A stretch of 64,000 nucleotides of DNA from Actinoplanes missouriensis 431 (GCF_000284295.1 NC_017093.1:7440001-7504000), one strand, 5' to 3'. Counted from the first letter of the stretch, positions 32,981 through 41,948 are shown. A program made the numbers and translations. Notes: a model not told the origin generated them from the sequence alone.

Positions 32981-34189
32981 ATGAACGACTGGACGGCCTT
33001 CGGGCGCGTGGATGCCGACGGCACCGTGTACGTGAAGACCGCCGAGGGCGACCGGGTGGTCGGCTCCTGGCAGGCTGGTACGCCGGAGGAGGGTCTGGCG
33101 CACTTCGCTCGCCGATTCGCCGACCTGGTGACCGAGGTCGACCTCGTCGAGGCTCGCCTCAAGTCGGGCGCCGCCGACGCCTCACATTCGCTGAGCAGTG
33201 TGAAACGTCTGCGCACCACGCTCGACGAGGCTCACGTGGTCGGTGACATCGACGGCCTGGCGGCCCGGCTGGAGCGGCTCGCCGCCCTCGCCGAGGAGAA
33301 GGCCGGCGAGGCCCGCGCCGCCCGCGAGGTGGCCCGCACCGAGGCGCTCGCGCGCAAGACCGCGCTCGTCGAGGAAGCGGAGAAGATCGCCGCCGAGGCG
33401 ACCGGCTGGAAGACGGCCGGCGACCGCCTCAAGGAGATCCTCGACGAGTGGAAGACGATCCGCGGCGTCGACAAGAAGACCGACGGCGAGCTGTGGAAGC
33501 GGTTCGCGACCGCGCGGGACGGGTTCACCCGCCGCCGCGGCGCGCACTTCGCCACCCTCGACGGTCAGCGCAAGCAGGCGCAGACCGCCAAGGAGGAGCT
33601 GGTCAAGGAGGCCGAGGGCCTCGCCGACTCGACCGAGTGGTCGAGCACGGCGAACCGGCTCAAGGAGCTGATGACCGAGTGGAAGGCGGCGCCCCGTGCC
33701 GCCAAGGAGGCCGAGCAGCGCCTCTGGGAACGCTTCCGGGCCGCTCAGGACGCGTTCTTCACCCGGCGCAGCGAGGTCTTCTCGGCCCGCGACGCGGAGT
33801 ACCAGGGCAACCTGGAGAAGAAGCAGGCCATCCTCGCCGAGCTCGAGGCCCTCGACGTGGACGCGGACGCCCGCGGCGCGCAGAACAAGCTGCGTGACGC
33901 CCAGGCCGCGTGGCACGAGGCGGGCCGGGTTCCGCGTGAGGCGTCCGCCTCGCTGGACCGCCGCTGGCGGGCCGCCGAGGAGCGCATCCGCGTGGCGATG
34001 GACTCCGCCTGGCGCAAGACCAGCCCGCAGGACAACCCGCTGCTGCGTCAGATGCGCGACCAGGTGGCCGAGGCCGAGCAGCGTCTCGCCCGCGCCCAGG
34101 CCGCCGGCGACAACCGCCGGATCAAGGAGGCCGAGCAGGCCCTCGCGTCGAAGCGCCAGTTCCTCGCTCTCGCCGAGCAGGCGAACTGA
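32981..34189 (+). CDS. DUF349 domain protein, coiled-coil rich
   Basis: A 402-aa soluble protein with a beta-rich N-terminal segment (FGRVDADGTVYVKTAEGDR) followed by several DUF349 helical repeats. Each repeat contains a W-K-x-x-x-R-L-K-E-(I/L)-x-x-E-W-K pattern (GWKTAGDRLKEILDEWKTI, EWSSTANRLKELMTEWKAA) and a RR-x-x-x-F half. The C-terminal helix is an Ala/Glu/Gln coiled coil. Function is unknown; it is widespread beside miaA/miaB in actinobacteria. The ATG at 32981 has AGGA upstream; an in-frame extension without such a site runs to 32819. It is divergent from miaA and is followed by a perfect terminator. Confidence 0.88.
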   Translation: MNDWTAFGRVDADGTVYVKTAEGDRVVGSWQAGTPEEGLAHFARRFADLVTEVDLVEARLKSGAADASHSLSSVKRLRTTLDEAHVVGDIDGLAARLERLAALAEEKAGEARAAREVARTEALARKTALVEEAEKIAAEATGWKTAGDRLKEILDEWKTIRGVDKKTDGELWKRFATARDGFTRRRGAHFATLDGQRKQAQTAKEELVKEAEGLADSTEWSSTANRLKELMTEWKAAPRAAKEAEQRLWERFRAAQDAFFTRRSEVFSARDAEYQGNLEKKQAILAELEALDVDADARGAQNKLRDAQAAWHEAGRVPREASASLDRRWRAAEERIRVAMDSAWRKTSPQDNPLLRQMRDQVAEAEQRLARAQAAGDNRRIKEAEQALASKRQFLALAEQAN

Positions 34190-34200
34190 CCTCAGCTGCG

Positions 34201-34237
34201 GGAGAAGGCGGCGGGCCGTTGGTCCGCCGCCTTCTCC
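34201..34237. terminator. Perfect hairpin terminator after the DUF349 gene
   Basis: GGAGAAGGCGGCGG (34201-34214) and CCGCCGCCTTCTCC (34224-34237) form a perfect 14-bp stem followed by TTTCC. It lies between convergent genes. Confidence 0.88.
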
Positions 34238-34316
34238 TTTCCGGTACGGATGACAAGAGGCGCCCGAGAGTCCGGGGCGGCCTCGCTGCCGGGTCCCGGC
34301 CGTCCGGCCGGTTTCG

Positions 34317-35363
34317 CTACCGGTGCATGGCCGGGCTCTTCTCTCCCCGCCGTTCGGTTTCGCCCTGCCGCTCGGTCCCGCCCTGCCGCTCGGTCCCGCC
34401 CTGCCGTTCGGTTTCGCTCGCCACCGTCGACAGTTCGGACATGTCGGCGTTTCCCCCGGTGCAGACGACGGCGACCCGGCGGCCGGCGAAGTGCTGCGGG
34501 TGGGCCATGACGGCGGCCATCGACGCCGCGCCGGCGCCCTCGGCCTGGGTGTGCGCCGCAGTGGCCAGCAGCCGGCGCGCGTCGGTGATCTGCTCGTCCG
34601 TGACCAGCAGGAAGTCACTGAGCCGGCCGGCCATCAGCCGCTGCGGCAGGGCGTATCCACGGCCGGTGGCCAGACCTGCCACGGCGGTCCGGTTGGGCCG
34701 TGCGACGAGGGTTCCGGAACGCCAGGAGTCGTGCGCTGCCGGCGACGCCGACGCCTGGACGCCGATCACCGCGCAGTTCGGGGCCAGGGCCTCGGCCACC
34801 ACGCACGCGGCCGCCGCGCCGGTGCCGCTGCCGATCGGCACGACTATCGCGTCCAGGTCCGGGTGTGCTTCGAGGATCTCCAGGTACAGGGTGCCGACCC
34901 CGGCCAGCAGCTCCGGCGTGTCACCGGGGCTGATCAGCCGGGCACCGGTCTCCTCGGCGATCTTCCGGGCGTGGCGTTCGGCCTCCTCCAGCGAATTTCC
35001 GGTTCGCACCGCGGTGGCCGACCAGCCTTCGACGGCCTCGGCCTTCGCGACAGGCGTGCCGGACGGCATGACCACGGTGCAGTCCACGCCGAAGACCCGG
35101 CTCGCGTAGGCCAGGGACTGCGCGTGGTTGCCGGTGGAGTAGGTGACGACGCCATGACGGCGCTCCGCCTCTGTCATCTGCGACAGAAGGGTCAAACCGC
35201 CACGCACCTTGAACGCTCCGACCGGCTGCGTGTTCTCGTGCTTGATCAGCACGCTGGCGCCGGTGGCCCGGTCCACGAGCGGGTAGGACCAGATCGGCGT
35301 CGGCGGCAGGTGATCCGCGAGCAGAGTCCGGGCGGCGCGCACGTCGGCGAGGGTGAGTTCCAT
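34317..35363 (-). CDS. PLP-dependent threonine/serine dehydratase-like enzyme
   Basis: A fold-type II PLP enzyme of about 348 aa that deaminates hydroxy-amino acids. The PLP lysine lies in NTQPVGAFKVRGG, substrate binding is STGNHAQSLA, and the phosphate-binding loop is VPIGSGTGAAA. Related enzymes are catabolic threonine dehydratase and threo-3-hydroxyaspartate ammonia-lyase; no ACT regulatory domain follows. The C-terminus ends in an unusual repeated SETERQGGTERQGGTERQGE-like stretch encoded by an 18-bp repeat. The start is ATG 35363, with ATG 35375 an alternative. It is divergent from a LysR regulator with two inverted repeats between them, so control by that regulator is likely. Confidence 0.88.
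   Translation of the reverse strand: MELTLADVRAARTLLADHLPPTPIWSYPLVDRATGASVLIKHENTQPVGAFKVRGGLTLLSQMTEAERRHGVVTYSTGNHAQSLAYASRVFGVDCTVVMPSGTPVAKAEAVEGWSATAVRTGNSLEEAERHARKIAEETGARLISPGDTPELLAGVGTLYLEILEAHPDLDAIVVPIGSGTGAAAACVVAEALAPNCAVIGVQASASPAAHDSWRSGTLVARPNRTAVAGLATGRGYALPQRLMAGRLSDFLLVTDEQITDARRLLATAAHTQAEGAGAASMAAVMAHPQHFAGRRVAVVCTGGNADMSELSTVASETERQGGTERQGGTERQGETERRGEKSPAMHR
34350..34421 (-). repeat. 18-bp tandem repeat in the dehydratase C-terminus, 4 copies
   Basis: Units start at 34350, 34368, 34386 and 34404. The middle two are identical; each encodes a hexapeptide like TERQGG or TERQGE. The array lies after the folded catalytic part. Confidence 0.85.
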
Positions 35364-35385
35364 GCTGCTGATCATCAGTCGCCAA

Positions 35386-35406
35386 TGACACATAGGTCCA
35401 ATGTCA
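35386..35406. promoter_or_regulatory. Inverted repeat TGACA-N11-TGTCA near the dehydratase start
   Basis: A perfect 5-bp inverted repeat with an 11-nt centre, 23 bp upstream of the dehydratase start. With the T-N11-A site 14 bp away it could form the two-part target of the divergent LysR protein. Confidence 0.4.
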
Positions 35407-35419
35407 AAGTCCTGGCGTA

Positions 35420-35440
35420 CCTATAGAAGCGATTGATAGG
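35420..35440. promoter_or_regulatory. LysR-type T-N11-A operator
   Basis: CCTAT, an 11-nt spacer and ATAGG form a perfect inverted repeat with the exact T-N11-A spacing of LysR recognition sites. It ends 8 bp before the lysR start, fitting autorepression. Confidence 0.6.
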
Positions 35441-35448
35441 TTGCGGCG

Positions 35449-36330
35449 ATGCTCGACGTCACCCGGCTCACCGTGCTCGTCGCGGTCGCCCGGCACGGAT
35501 CCGTCACCGCGGCCGCTCGCGCCCTGCACTACGCCCAGCCCTCGGTGAGTCACCACCTGGCCCGGCTGGAGGCCGAGACCGGGAGCGTGCTGCTGCAAAA
35601 GGTGGGCCGGGGTGTGCGGCTCACCGACGCCGGCCGCCTGCTCGCCGACCGGGCCGAGGAGATCCTCGGCCGGCTCGCCGCCGCCGAGGCGGAACTCGCC
35701 GCGCACACCGGGTTGCGCAGCGGGCGGGTGCGGCTCGCGGCGTTCCCGTCGGCGCTCGGCACGTTCGTCCCGGTGGCGGCGGCGACGTTCGCGCGGGCGC
35801 ACCCGGAGGTGGATCTGCGGTTCACCGAGGCCGAGCCGCCGGAAGCGGTGCGGCTGCTGCGCAGCGGCGAGGTGGAGGCGGCGGTGGTGTTCGCGTTCCC
35901 CGGGGAGCCGGGCCCGGACGGGTTACGCCATGAGCATCTGCTGGACGAGGAGACGAACCTGATCGTGCCGCCGGGGTGGGACGGGGATCGGCTCGCGGAC
36001 CACCAGGACCGGCCGTGGATCGGCGGCTGCGAGCGCTGCCAGGGCCGGTTGCGCAGCGCGTGCGCGGCCGAGGGGTTCACGCCGGACATCCGGTTCACCA
36101 CCGACGACTACGTGGCGGTGCAGGCGCTCGTCGCGGCCGGTCTCGGCGCCACCACGTTACCGGCGCTGGCGCTGGCCGCGCATCGCCATCCCCGGGTCCG
36201 GGTGGTCCCGCTGCCGGACGCGAGCCGCCGGATCTCCGTCGCGCTGGCCGGCGCCCCGCCCGATCCCCCGGGCACGGCCGCCCTGCTGACCCACCTCAGA
36301 GCGGCCATCCGTTCCACCCAGCCCGCCTGA
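35449..36330 (+). CDS. LysR-family transcriptional regulator
   Basis: A 293-aa regulator with the N-terminal winged helix (LTVLVAVARHGSVTAAARALHYAQPSVSHHLARLEAETG, first 60 residues). A linker helix and a periplasmic-binding-protein-like effector domain (about 90-290) follow. The effector domain contains two nearby cysteines (GGCERCQGRLRSAC), which could sense redox state or bind a metal; this is a guess. It is divergent from the dehydratase gene and two inverted repeats lie between them. By the usual LysR logic it activates the divergent gene with a co-inducer related to the substrate and represses itself. Confidence 0.92.
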   Translation: MLDVTRLTVLVAVARHGSVTAAARALHYAQPSVSHHLARLEAETGSVLLQKVGRGVRLTDAGRLLADRAEEILGRLAAAEAELAAHTGLRSGRVRLAAFPSALGTFVPVAAATFARAHPEVDLRFTEAEPPEAVRLLRSGEVEAAVVFAFPGEPGPDGLRHEHLLDEETNLIVPPGWDGDRLADHQDRPWIGGCERCQGRLRSACAAEGFTPDIRFTTDDYVAVQALVAAGLGATTLPALALAAHRHPRVRVVPLPDASRRISVALAGAPPDPPGTAALLTHLRAAIRSTQPA

Positions 36331-36539
36331 AACCGCGCGTGGAGTTCGGTGCGGAGCTCGCCCCGAATCAACACACGACCCGGGCGACCACCCCGCGTGT
36401 GGAACTTGGGCGCGGACCGCGCCTCAGGTCCACACGCGCGAGGGGACGCCGGGGCCGGCGGCGGGGTGCGCCGGCGGAAGGGGCCGTCAGGTGGCTGCTG
36501 GGCGGGAGTGGTCGATGCTTCTGGGAGTTTGGTGCGCGT

Positions 36540-36555
36540 AAAATGTCGGGATTTT
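36540..36555. terminator. Short AT-rich hairpin between lysR and miaB
   Basis: AAAAT, GTCGGG, ATTTT: a 5-bp stem with a 6-nt loop touching the miaB stop. The rest of the 223-bp gap (36331-36553) is GC-rich; two related words starting CGCGTG (around 36338 and 36395) are seen but no gene. Confidence 0.35.
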
Positions 36556-38038
36556 AGAGGGCGCAACCCTGGGCCGGCGGGAGAGGGGCGGGGGCGCCGA
36601 TCGTGGGGAGGCCCAGGGAGACGCCCTTGAGCTTGGGGGCGCGGCCGGCCTCGTGGGCGTCGCCGGCTCGGGTGCGGCGGTGCGAGAGCGGGTCGCCGTC
36701 GGCGTTGAGGTGGTGCGGGGCCGCGTAGGTGACCACCGTCTCGACGATGTCTCCGGGGCGCGGCGTGGTCGTGCCGGTGGCGAAGTGGACCAGGCGGCCG
36801 TCGCGGGCGCGGCCGCTCATCCGGCCGGTGCGCTCGTCCTTGCGGCCCTCGCCGACCGCGACCAGGATCTCGACCTTCTCGCCGACCAGTTTCTTGTTCT
36901 CCGCCCAGGTGATCTCCTCGAGGGTGGCGATCAGGCGCTCGTAACGCTCCTGGACCACGGCCTTGGGCAGCTGCTCCTCCATGGTCGCGGCGGGGGTGCC
37001 GGGACGTTTCGAGTACTGGAAGGTGAACGCGCTGGAGAAGCGGGCCTGGCGGACCACCTCGAGGGTCTGCTCGAAGTCCTCGTCGGTCTCGCCGGGGAAA
37101 CCGACGATGATGTCCGTGGTGATCGCGGCGTCCGGCATGGCGGCGCGCACCTTGTCCAGGATGCCGAGGTATTTCTCCTGGCGGTAGCTGCGGCGCATCG
37201 CCTTGAGGACGCGGTCCGAGCCGGACTGCAGCGGCATGTGCAGCGAGTGGCAGACGTTCGGCGTCTCGGCCATCGCGGCGATCACGTCGTCGGTGAAATC
37301 CTTCGGGTGCGGGCTGGTGAAACGGACCCGCTCCAGGCCCTCCACCTCGCCGGTCGCGCGCAGCAGCTTGCCGAACGCGAGACGGTCGCCGAACTCGACG
37401 CCGTAGGAGTTCACGTTCTGCCCGAGCAGGGTCACCTCGAGGACGCCCTCGGCGACCAGCGCGCGCACCTCGGCCAGGACGTCGCCGGGACGGCGGTCCT
37501 TCTCCTTGCCGCGCAGCGACGGGACGATGCAGAACGTGCAGGTGTTGTTGCAGCCCACCGAGATGGAGACCCATCCGGCGTACGTCGATTCGCGCTTCGT
37601 GGGCAGCGTGGAGGGGAAGACCTCGAGCGACTCGAGGATCTCGACCTGCGCCTCGTCGTTGTGCCGGGCGCGCTCCAGCAGGGCCGGCAGCGACCCGATG
37701 TTGTGGGTGCCGAAGACCACGTCGACCCAGGGCGCCTTCTTGACGATGTCGCCCTGGTCCTTCTGCGCGAGGCAGCCACCGACCGCGATCTGCATGCCCG
37801 GGTTCTTCAGTTTCGTCGGGCGCAGGTGACCGAGGTTGCCGTAGAGGCGGTTGTCGGCGTTCTCCCGGACCGCGCAGGTGTTGAAGACCACGACGTCCGC
37901 CGCGTCCGCGGTCGCGGCGCGCACATAGCCGGCGTCCTCCATCAGGCCGGAGATCCGCTCGCTGTCGTGCACGTTCATCTGGCAGCCGTAGGTGCGCACG
38001 TCGTAGGTGCGGGCGCTGCCCTGGATTTCGGTAGTCAT
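36554..38038 (-). CDS. miaB: tRNA-2-methylthio-N6-dimethylallyladenosine synthase
   Basis: Radical-SAM methylthiotransferase that completes the ms2i6A37 modification on tRNAs prepared by MiaA. The 494-aa protein has an N-terminal UPF0004 domain with cluster cysteines ([22 protein letters not shown]). The radical-SAM motif is CNNTCTFC (Cys-x3-Cys-x2-Cys), with [12 protein letters not shown] downstream, and there is a C-terminal TRAM domain (about 375-440). About 50 extra residues follow TRAM. The ATG at 38038 gives the normal start. It is 21 nt downstream of a small hypothetical gene and probably shares its transcript. Confidence 0.95.
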   Translation of the reverse strand: MTTEIQGSARTYDVRTYGCQMNVHDSERISGLMEDAGYVRAATADAADVVVFNTCAVRENADNRLYGNLGHLRPTKLKNPGMQIAVGGCLAQKDQGDIVKKAPWVDVVFGTHNIGSLPALLERARHNDEAQVEILESLEVFPSTLPTKRESTYAGWVSISVGCNNTCTFCIVPSLRGKEKDRRPGDVLAEVRALVAEGVLEVTLLGQNVNSYGVEFGDRLAFGKLLRATGEVEGLERVRFTSPHPKDFTDDVIAAMAETPNVCHSLHMPLQSGSDRVLKAMRRSYRQEKYLGILDKVRAAMPDAAITTDIIVGFPGETDEDFEQTLEVVRQARFSSAFTFQYSKRPGTPAATMEEQLPKAVVQERYERLIATLEEITWAENKKLVGEKVEILVAVGEGRKDERTGRMSGRARDGRLVHFATGTTTPRPGDIVETVVTYAAPHHLNADGDPLSHRRTRAGDAHEAGRAPKLKGVSLGLPTIGAPAPLPPAQGCAL

Positions 38039-38059
38039 GGCAATTGACCAGGCTACCCG

Positions 38060-38539
38060 CTAACCCGGCGGAGGCCGCTCCCGCGTCGGGTCGGGCTTGA
38101 ACCGGGAACGGCCACACCCCTTCTCCACCGCGCACACCGGATCCGCGCCGGTGCACGGCCGCACCTCGCGGCGCTCCGGCCCGTCGTCGGTCTCGGTCTC
38201 CGTCACGTGCACCGGACGGAGCGTCCCGTCCGGCTCGGCCAGGACGTACCGGGTGGGGTTGAGGGTGTCGTCGGGGAGCAGGACCGCGGCACGCAGCCGG
38301 ACCGCGACGGCGCTCGCGATGGTCTCCTCGGCCAGCTCGGAGGGCGCGAGATAGACGTCGACGAGTGTCGGGAAGTCGCCACCGACGTGATAGACGTCCG
38401 CCATCAGGTCGCCGGGCAGCGCGTTCTCGATCTCGCCGACCCCTCGTTCCAGGGCGCCGGCCAACGCTCCCCGTACGCGGTCGGCGTCCAGACGCCGGGC
38501 GACACACCAGTTCCAGAGGCCGTCCGCCATGTCCACCAT
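38060..38539 (-). CDS. Hypothetical protein
   Basis: A 159-aa protein I do not recognise. The first 110 residues look folded and mixed alpha/beta (DLMADVYHVGGDFPTLVDVYLAPSELAEETIASAVAVRLRAAVLLPDD). The last 50 are acidic then basic, with a cysteine group (RPCTGADPVCAVEKGCGRS) that might bind a metal. There is no signal peptide or membrane helix. The ATG at 38539 has AGAGG upstream; a second ATG 9 nt later is possible. It lies directly before miaB and is divergent from the glutamate transporter operon. Confidence 0.65.
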   Translation of the reverse strand: MVDMADGLWNWCVARRLDADRVRGALAGALERGVGEIENALPGDLMADVYHVGGDFPTLVDVYLAPSELAEETIASAVAVRLRAAVLLPDDTLNPTRYVLAEPDGTLRPVHVTETETDDGPERREVRPCTGADPVCAVEKGCGRSRFKPDPTRERPPPG

Positions 38540-38668
38540 GCTTTACACCTCTCCCACCGGGCACGGGCTGTGTTACCGCTCCGTGACCATTCTCGACACG
38601 ATCCGATACTGACCGCCCCCTAGGGTGTGTCCATTCGAGTGAACCGACAACGAGTGGATGGACCAGGG

Positions 38669-39412
38669 GTGACAGACGAAGCACTCATCGTGCTGGAGAG
38701 CGTCAACAAGTGGTTCGGACCCTTGCACGTGCTGCAGGACGTGGATCTGTCTGTCGCGCGCGGCGAGGTGGTGGTCGTGATCGGACCCTCCGGGTCCGGC
38801 AAATCCACCCTGTGCCGCGCCATCAACCGGCTGGAGCCGATCGACTCCGGCACGATCACGTTCGACGGGCAGCCGCTCGCCGCCGAGGGCCGGGCGCTGG
38901 CCCGGCTGCGCAGCGAGGTCGGCATGGTGTTCCAGTCGTTCAACCTCTTCGCGCACAAGACCATCCTGCAGAACGTGATGCTGGGGCCGGTCAAGGTGCG
39001 CAAGGAGAAGCCGGCCGTGGTCCGCGACCGGGCCATGGGCCTGCTGGAGCGGGTCGGCATCGCGAACCAGGCGGAGAAGTTCCCGGCTCAGCTCTCCGGC
39101 GGCCAGCAGCAGCGCGTCGCGATCGCACGCGCGCTCGCCATGCAGCCCAAGGCGCTGCTCTTCGACGAGCCCACCAGCGCGCTCGACCCCGAGATGGTCG
39201 GTGAGGTCCTCGACGTGATGACCTCACTCGCCCGCGAGGGCATGACCATGGTGGTGGTCACCCACGAGATGGGCTTCGCGCGGCACGCGGCGAACCGGGT
39301 GGTCTTCATGGCCGACGGTCAGCTGGTCGAGCAGGCGCCTCCGGCCGAGTTCTTCGCGAATCCGAAGAGCGAACGCGCCCGCGACTTCCTCTCCAAGATC
39401 CTCACGCACTGA
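38669..39412 (+). CDS. gluA: Glutamate/amino-acid ABC transporter ATP-binding protein
   Basis: ATPase subunit of a polar amino-acid importer, 247 aa from GTG 38669. Walker A is GPSGSGKST, the Q-loop is MVFQSFNLFAH, the signature is LSGGQQQRVAIA, Walker B is ALLFDEPTSALD and the switch His is VVTHEMGFA. Earlier in-frame starts exist at 38654 and 38627; 38669 best fits family length and has GGACCAGGG before it. A TAGGGT hexamer at 38621-38626 may be the promoter -10. First gene of the gluABCD-type operon. Confidence 0.93.
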   Translation: MTDEALIVLESVNKWFGPLHVLQDVDLSVARGEVVVVIGPSGSGKSTLCRAINRLEPIDSGTITFDGQPLAAEGRALARLRSEVGMVFQSFNLFAHKTILQNVMLGPVKVRKEKPAVVRDRAMGLLERVGIANQAEKFPAQLSGGQQQRVAIARALAMQPKALLFDEPTSALDPEMVGEVLDVMTSLAREGMTMVVVTHEMGFARHAANRVVFMADGQLVEQAPPAEFFANPKSERARDFLSKILTH

Positions 39413-39459
39413 CATATCTGACGCATTTGTCCAGAACCCCTGTTTCGAGGAGCGTAAAC

Positions 39460-40320
39460 ATGCGCATCACCCGATTGGCAGCCACCTTCGGCGCGCTCAC
39501 CATGGCGCTCGCCGTGGCGGCCTGTGGCGGCGACGACGGCGATGCCGGCAGCTCCGGCGGCGCCTCCGGCATCGTCGGCAAGGCCTCCGGCGACAAGAAG
39601 CTGGTCATCGGCGTGAAGGCCGACCAGCCGGGTCTCGGCCTGCAGACCGGCTCCAGCTACACCGGCTTCGACATCGAGATCGGCAAGATCATCGCGAAGG
39701 GCCTCGGTGTCGAGGAGAGCGGGATCGAGTGGAAGACCACCGTCTCGGCGAACCGTGAGCCGTACATCCAGCAGGGCCAGGTCGACCTGGTGGTCGCCAC
39801 CTACACGATCAACGACGAGCGCAAGAAGGTCGTCAACTTCGGCGGGCCGTACTACATCGCCGGCCAGGACCTGCTCGTGCCGGTCGACTCGACGATCACC
39901 GGCCCGGAGGCCCTCGCCGGCAAGAAGGTCTGCTCGGTGAGCGGCTCGACCCCGGCCAAGCGGATCCAGTCGGACTACAAGGACGCCCAGCTCCAGCAGT
40001 TCGACTCGTACTCCAAGTGCGTGACGGCGCTGGCCGGCGGCCAGGTGGACGCGGTCACCACGGACGACATCATCCTCGCCGGCTACGCCGCGCAGGAGCA
40101 GTACGCCGGCAAGTTCAAGGTGGTCGGCAAGCCGTTCAGCGAGGAGCCGTACGGCATCGGTCTGAAGAAGGACGACAGCGAAGGCTGCAAGAAGATCAAC
40201 GAGATCCTCACGGCCGCCGCGTCGGACGGCTCCTACAAGGCCGCCTGGGACAACACGCTCGGCAAGAGCGGCACCCCGGCGCCGGAGCTCGACACGACCA
40301 AGATGACCAACTGCTCCTGA
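39460..40320 (+). CDS. gluB: Glutamate-binding lipoprotein of the ABC transporter
   Basis: Extracellular substrate-binding protein anchored as a lipoprotein, 286 aa. The signal is MRITRLAATFGALTMALAVAAC with the lipidated Cys at its end, followed by a Gly/Asp/Ser-rich spacer. The type II binding fold (family 3) is seen in VIGVKADQPGLG, YTGFDIEIGKIIAKGLG, NREPYIQQGQVDLVVATYTIN and DAVTTDDIILAGYA. The ATG at 39460 has GAGGAG upstream. A strong hairpin follows, which would lower transcription into the permease genes and give excess binding protein. Confidence 0.94.
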   Translation: MRITRLAATFGALTMALAVAACGGDDGDAGSSGGASGIVGKASGDKKLVIGVKADQPGLGLQTGSSYTGFDIEIGKIIAKGLGVEESGIEWKTTVSANREPYIQQGQVDLVVATYTINDERKKVVNFGGPYYIAGQDLLVPVDSTITGPEALAGKKVCSVSGSTPAKRIQSDYKDAQLQQFDSYSKCVTALAGGQVDAVTTDDIILAGYAAQEQYAGKFKVVGKPFSEEPYGIGLKKDDSEGCKKINEILTAAASDGSYKAAWDNTLGKSGTPAPELDTTKMTNCS

Positions 40321-40332
40321 ATTTCCTGAGAT

Positions 40333-40361
40333 GAGCGGAGCCGGGTCCCCCGGCTCCGCTC
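40333..40361 (+). terminator. Intercistronic hairpin between gluB and gluC
   Basis: GAGCGGAGCCGGG and CCCGGCTCCGCTC form a perfect 13-bp stem with a 3-nt loop, followed by TCCCTTT. It lies inside the operon and probably acts as a partial terminator or a stabiliser of the upstream mRNA. Confidence 0.75.
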
Positions 40362-40382
40362 TCCCTTTGCCTGAAGGTGCCG

Positions 40383-41057
40383 ATGGACGTCTTCTCCGAT
40401 CCCTACAACGTCGACGTGTACGTGACCGGGTTCCTCTGGATCCTGAAGCTGACCGCTGCCTCCACGGTGGGCGCGCTCGTGCTCGGCGTGCTCCTCGCCG
40501 CCATGCGGGTCTCGCCCGTGCCGGTGCTGCGCGGCTTCGGGGCGGCCTGGGTGAACACGTTCCGGAACACGCCGCTCACTCTGATCATCTTCTTCTGCTA
40601 CTTCGGCCTCTTCTCGACGCTCGGGTTCTCGGTCTCCGACGAGATCGACCTGAACAACTACTGGCTCGGCGTCATCGGCCTCTCGGTGTACACGGCCGCG
40701 TTCGTCTGTGAGGCGATCCGCTCCGGCATCAACACGGTCCCGGCGGGACAGGCCGAGGCGGCCCGCGCCATCGGCATGTCGTTTCGGCAGACCCTCACCA
40801 TGATCATCCTGCCGCAGGCCGGCCGGGCCGTGATCGCGCCGCTCGGCAGCATCTTCATCGCCCTGTCGAAGAACGCGACGATCGTCGGCACGATCGGGCT
40901 CATGGAGTCGTCCAACGCGATGAAGGAGCTGATCAACGCGAACGGCGACGCCGTCATCCCGATCTTCCTGGTCTTCGCGGGCACGTTCGCGGCGGTGCTG
41001 ATCCCCGTCGGGTACGGGTTCAGCTGGCTGGCCAACCGTCTGGCGGTGAAGCGATGA
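40383..41057 (+). CDS. gluC: Glutamate ABC transporter permease (first)
   Basis: Integral membrane permease of 224 aa with about five helices and the His/Glu/Gln/Opine-type inner-membrane domain. FRNTPLTLIIFFCYFG and the EAA loop EAARAIGMSFRQTLTMIILPQAGRAVIAPL, which contacts the ATPase, are visible. The ATG at 40383 has GAAGGTG upstream; a GTG two codons earlier is an alternative. The stop overlaps the next permease start by 4 nt (ATGA). It forms the heterodimeric channel with GluD. Confidence 0.92.
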   Translation: MDVFSDPYNVDVYVTGFLWILKLTAASTVGALVLGVLLAAMRVSPVPVLRGFGAAWVNTFRNTPLTLIIFFCYFGLFSTLGFSVSDEIDLNNYWLGVIGLSVYTAAFVCEAIRSGINTVPAGQAEAARAIGMSFRQTLTMIILPQAGRAVIAPLGSIFIALSKNATIVGTIGLMESSNAMKELINANGDAVIPIFLVFAGTFAAVLIPVGYGFSWLANRLAVKR

Positions 41058-41935
41058 GTGTGGAAGCTGTTCTCTACGACCACCCCGGGCCCCGGGCCAA
41101 GCGGCGCAACGCGATCCTCACCGTGGTCTTCGGGCTGGCCCTGCTCGGGCTGCTCTACTGGATCTACGCGAAGTTCGACGAGAAGGGCCAGTGGGACGCG
41201 GCGCTCTGGAAGCCGTTCACCGAGGCCAGCACGTGGACCGACTACATCGTCCCCGGTCTGTTGCACACCCTCGGCGCGGCCGCGGTCGCGATGCTTCTCT
41301 CGCTGACGTTCGGCATCGTGTTCTCGGTGGGGCGGCTCTCCGAGCACTGGTGGGTGCGCATTCCGGCCGGCGCGGTCGTGGAGTTCTTCCGGGCCGTACC
41401 GCTGCTGCTGTTGATGTTCTTCATCTTCTACGGCCTGCCGTTCATCATCGAACAGCCGATGTCGATCTTCTGGGCCGTCGTGATCGGTCTGACCCTGTAC
41501 AACGGGTCGGTGCTGGCCGAGGCGTTCCGGGCCGGCATCCTCGCGGTGCCGCGCGGGCAGAGCGAGGCGGCGTACGCGGTCGGCATGCGCAAGAGCCAGG
41601 TGATGCGGGAGATCCTCGTCCCGCAGGCCGCGCGGTCCATGCTGCCGGTGATCGTCAGCCAGATGGTGGTCCTGGTGAAGGACACCGCGCTCGGCTACAT
41701 CATCTCGTACCCGGAGCTGCTGCAGTTCGGCGTCAACAACGTCGCTGCGAACTTCGGCAACGTGGTGCAGGCCGCGATCGTGGTCATGATCATCTTCATC
41801 CTGGTGAACTCCGCGCTCACGGCGCTGGCCGGGTGGCTGGAGCGGCGGACCCGGCGCAGCGGCCGTGCGCCCCGGGCCACGGGCCAGCCGGTTCCGGCCG
41901 GGCTCACCCAGACCGGTGAGGCCGCCGGCGACTGA
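41054..41935 (+). CDS. gluD: Glutamate ABC transporter permease (second)
   Basis: Second permease subunit, 293 aa. An N-terminal helix (ILTVVFGLALLGLLYWIYA) and an extracytoplasmic stretch precede the transport domain with FFRAVPLLLLMFFIFYGLPF. The EAA loop is SEAAYAVGMRKSQVMREILVPQAARSMLPV. A basic cytoplasmic tail (RRTRRSGRAPRA) closes the protein. The start overlaps gluC by 4 nt. Its 3' end converges with rny, with only 13 nt between the two stop codons and no strong hairpin. Confidence 0.93.
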   Translation: MSVEAVLYDHPGPRAKRRNAILTVVFGLALLGLLYWIYAKFDEKGQWDAALWKPFTEASTWTDYIVPGLLHTLGAAAVAMLLSLTFGIVFSVGRLSEHWWVRIPAGAVVEFFRAVPLLLLMFFIFYGLPFIIEQPMSIFWAVVIGLTLYNGSVLAEAFRAGILAVPRGQSEAAYAVGMRKSQVMREILVPQAARSMLPVIVSQMVVLVKDTALGYIISYPELLQFGVNNVAANFGNVVQAAIVVMIIFILVNSALTALAGWLERRTRRSGRAPRATGQPVPAGLTQTGEAAGD

Positions 41936-41948
41936 TCCGCACGGTTCT

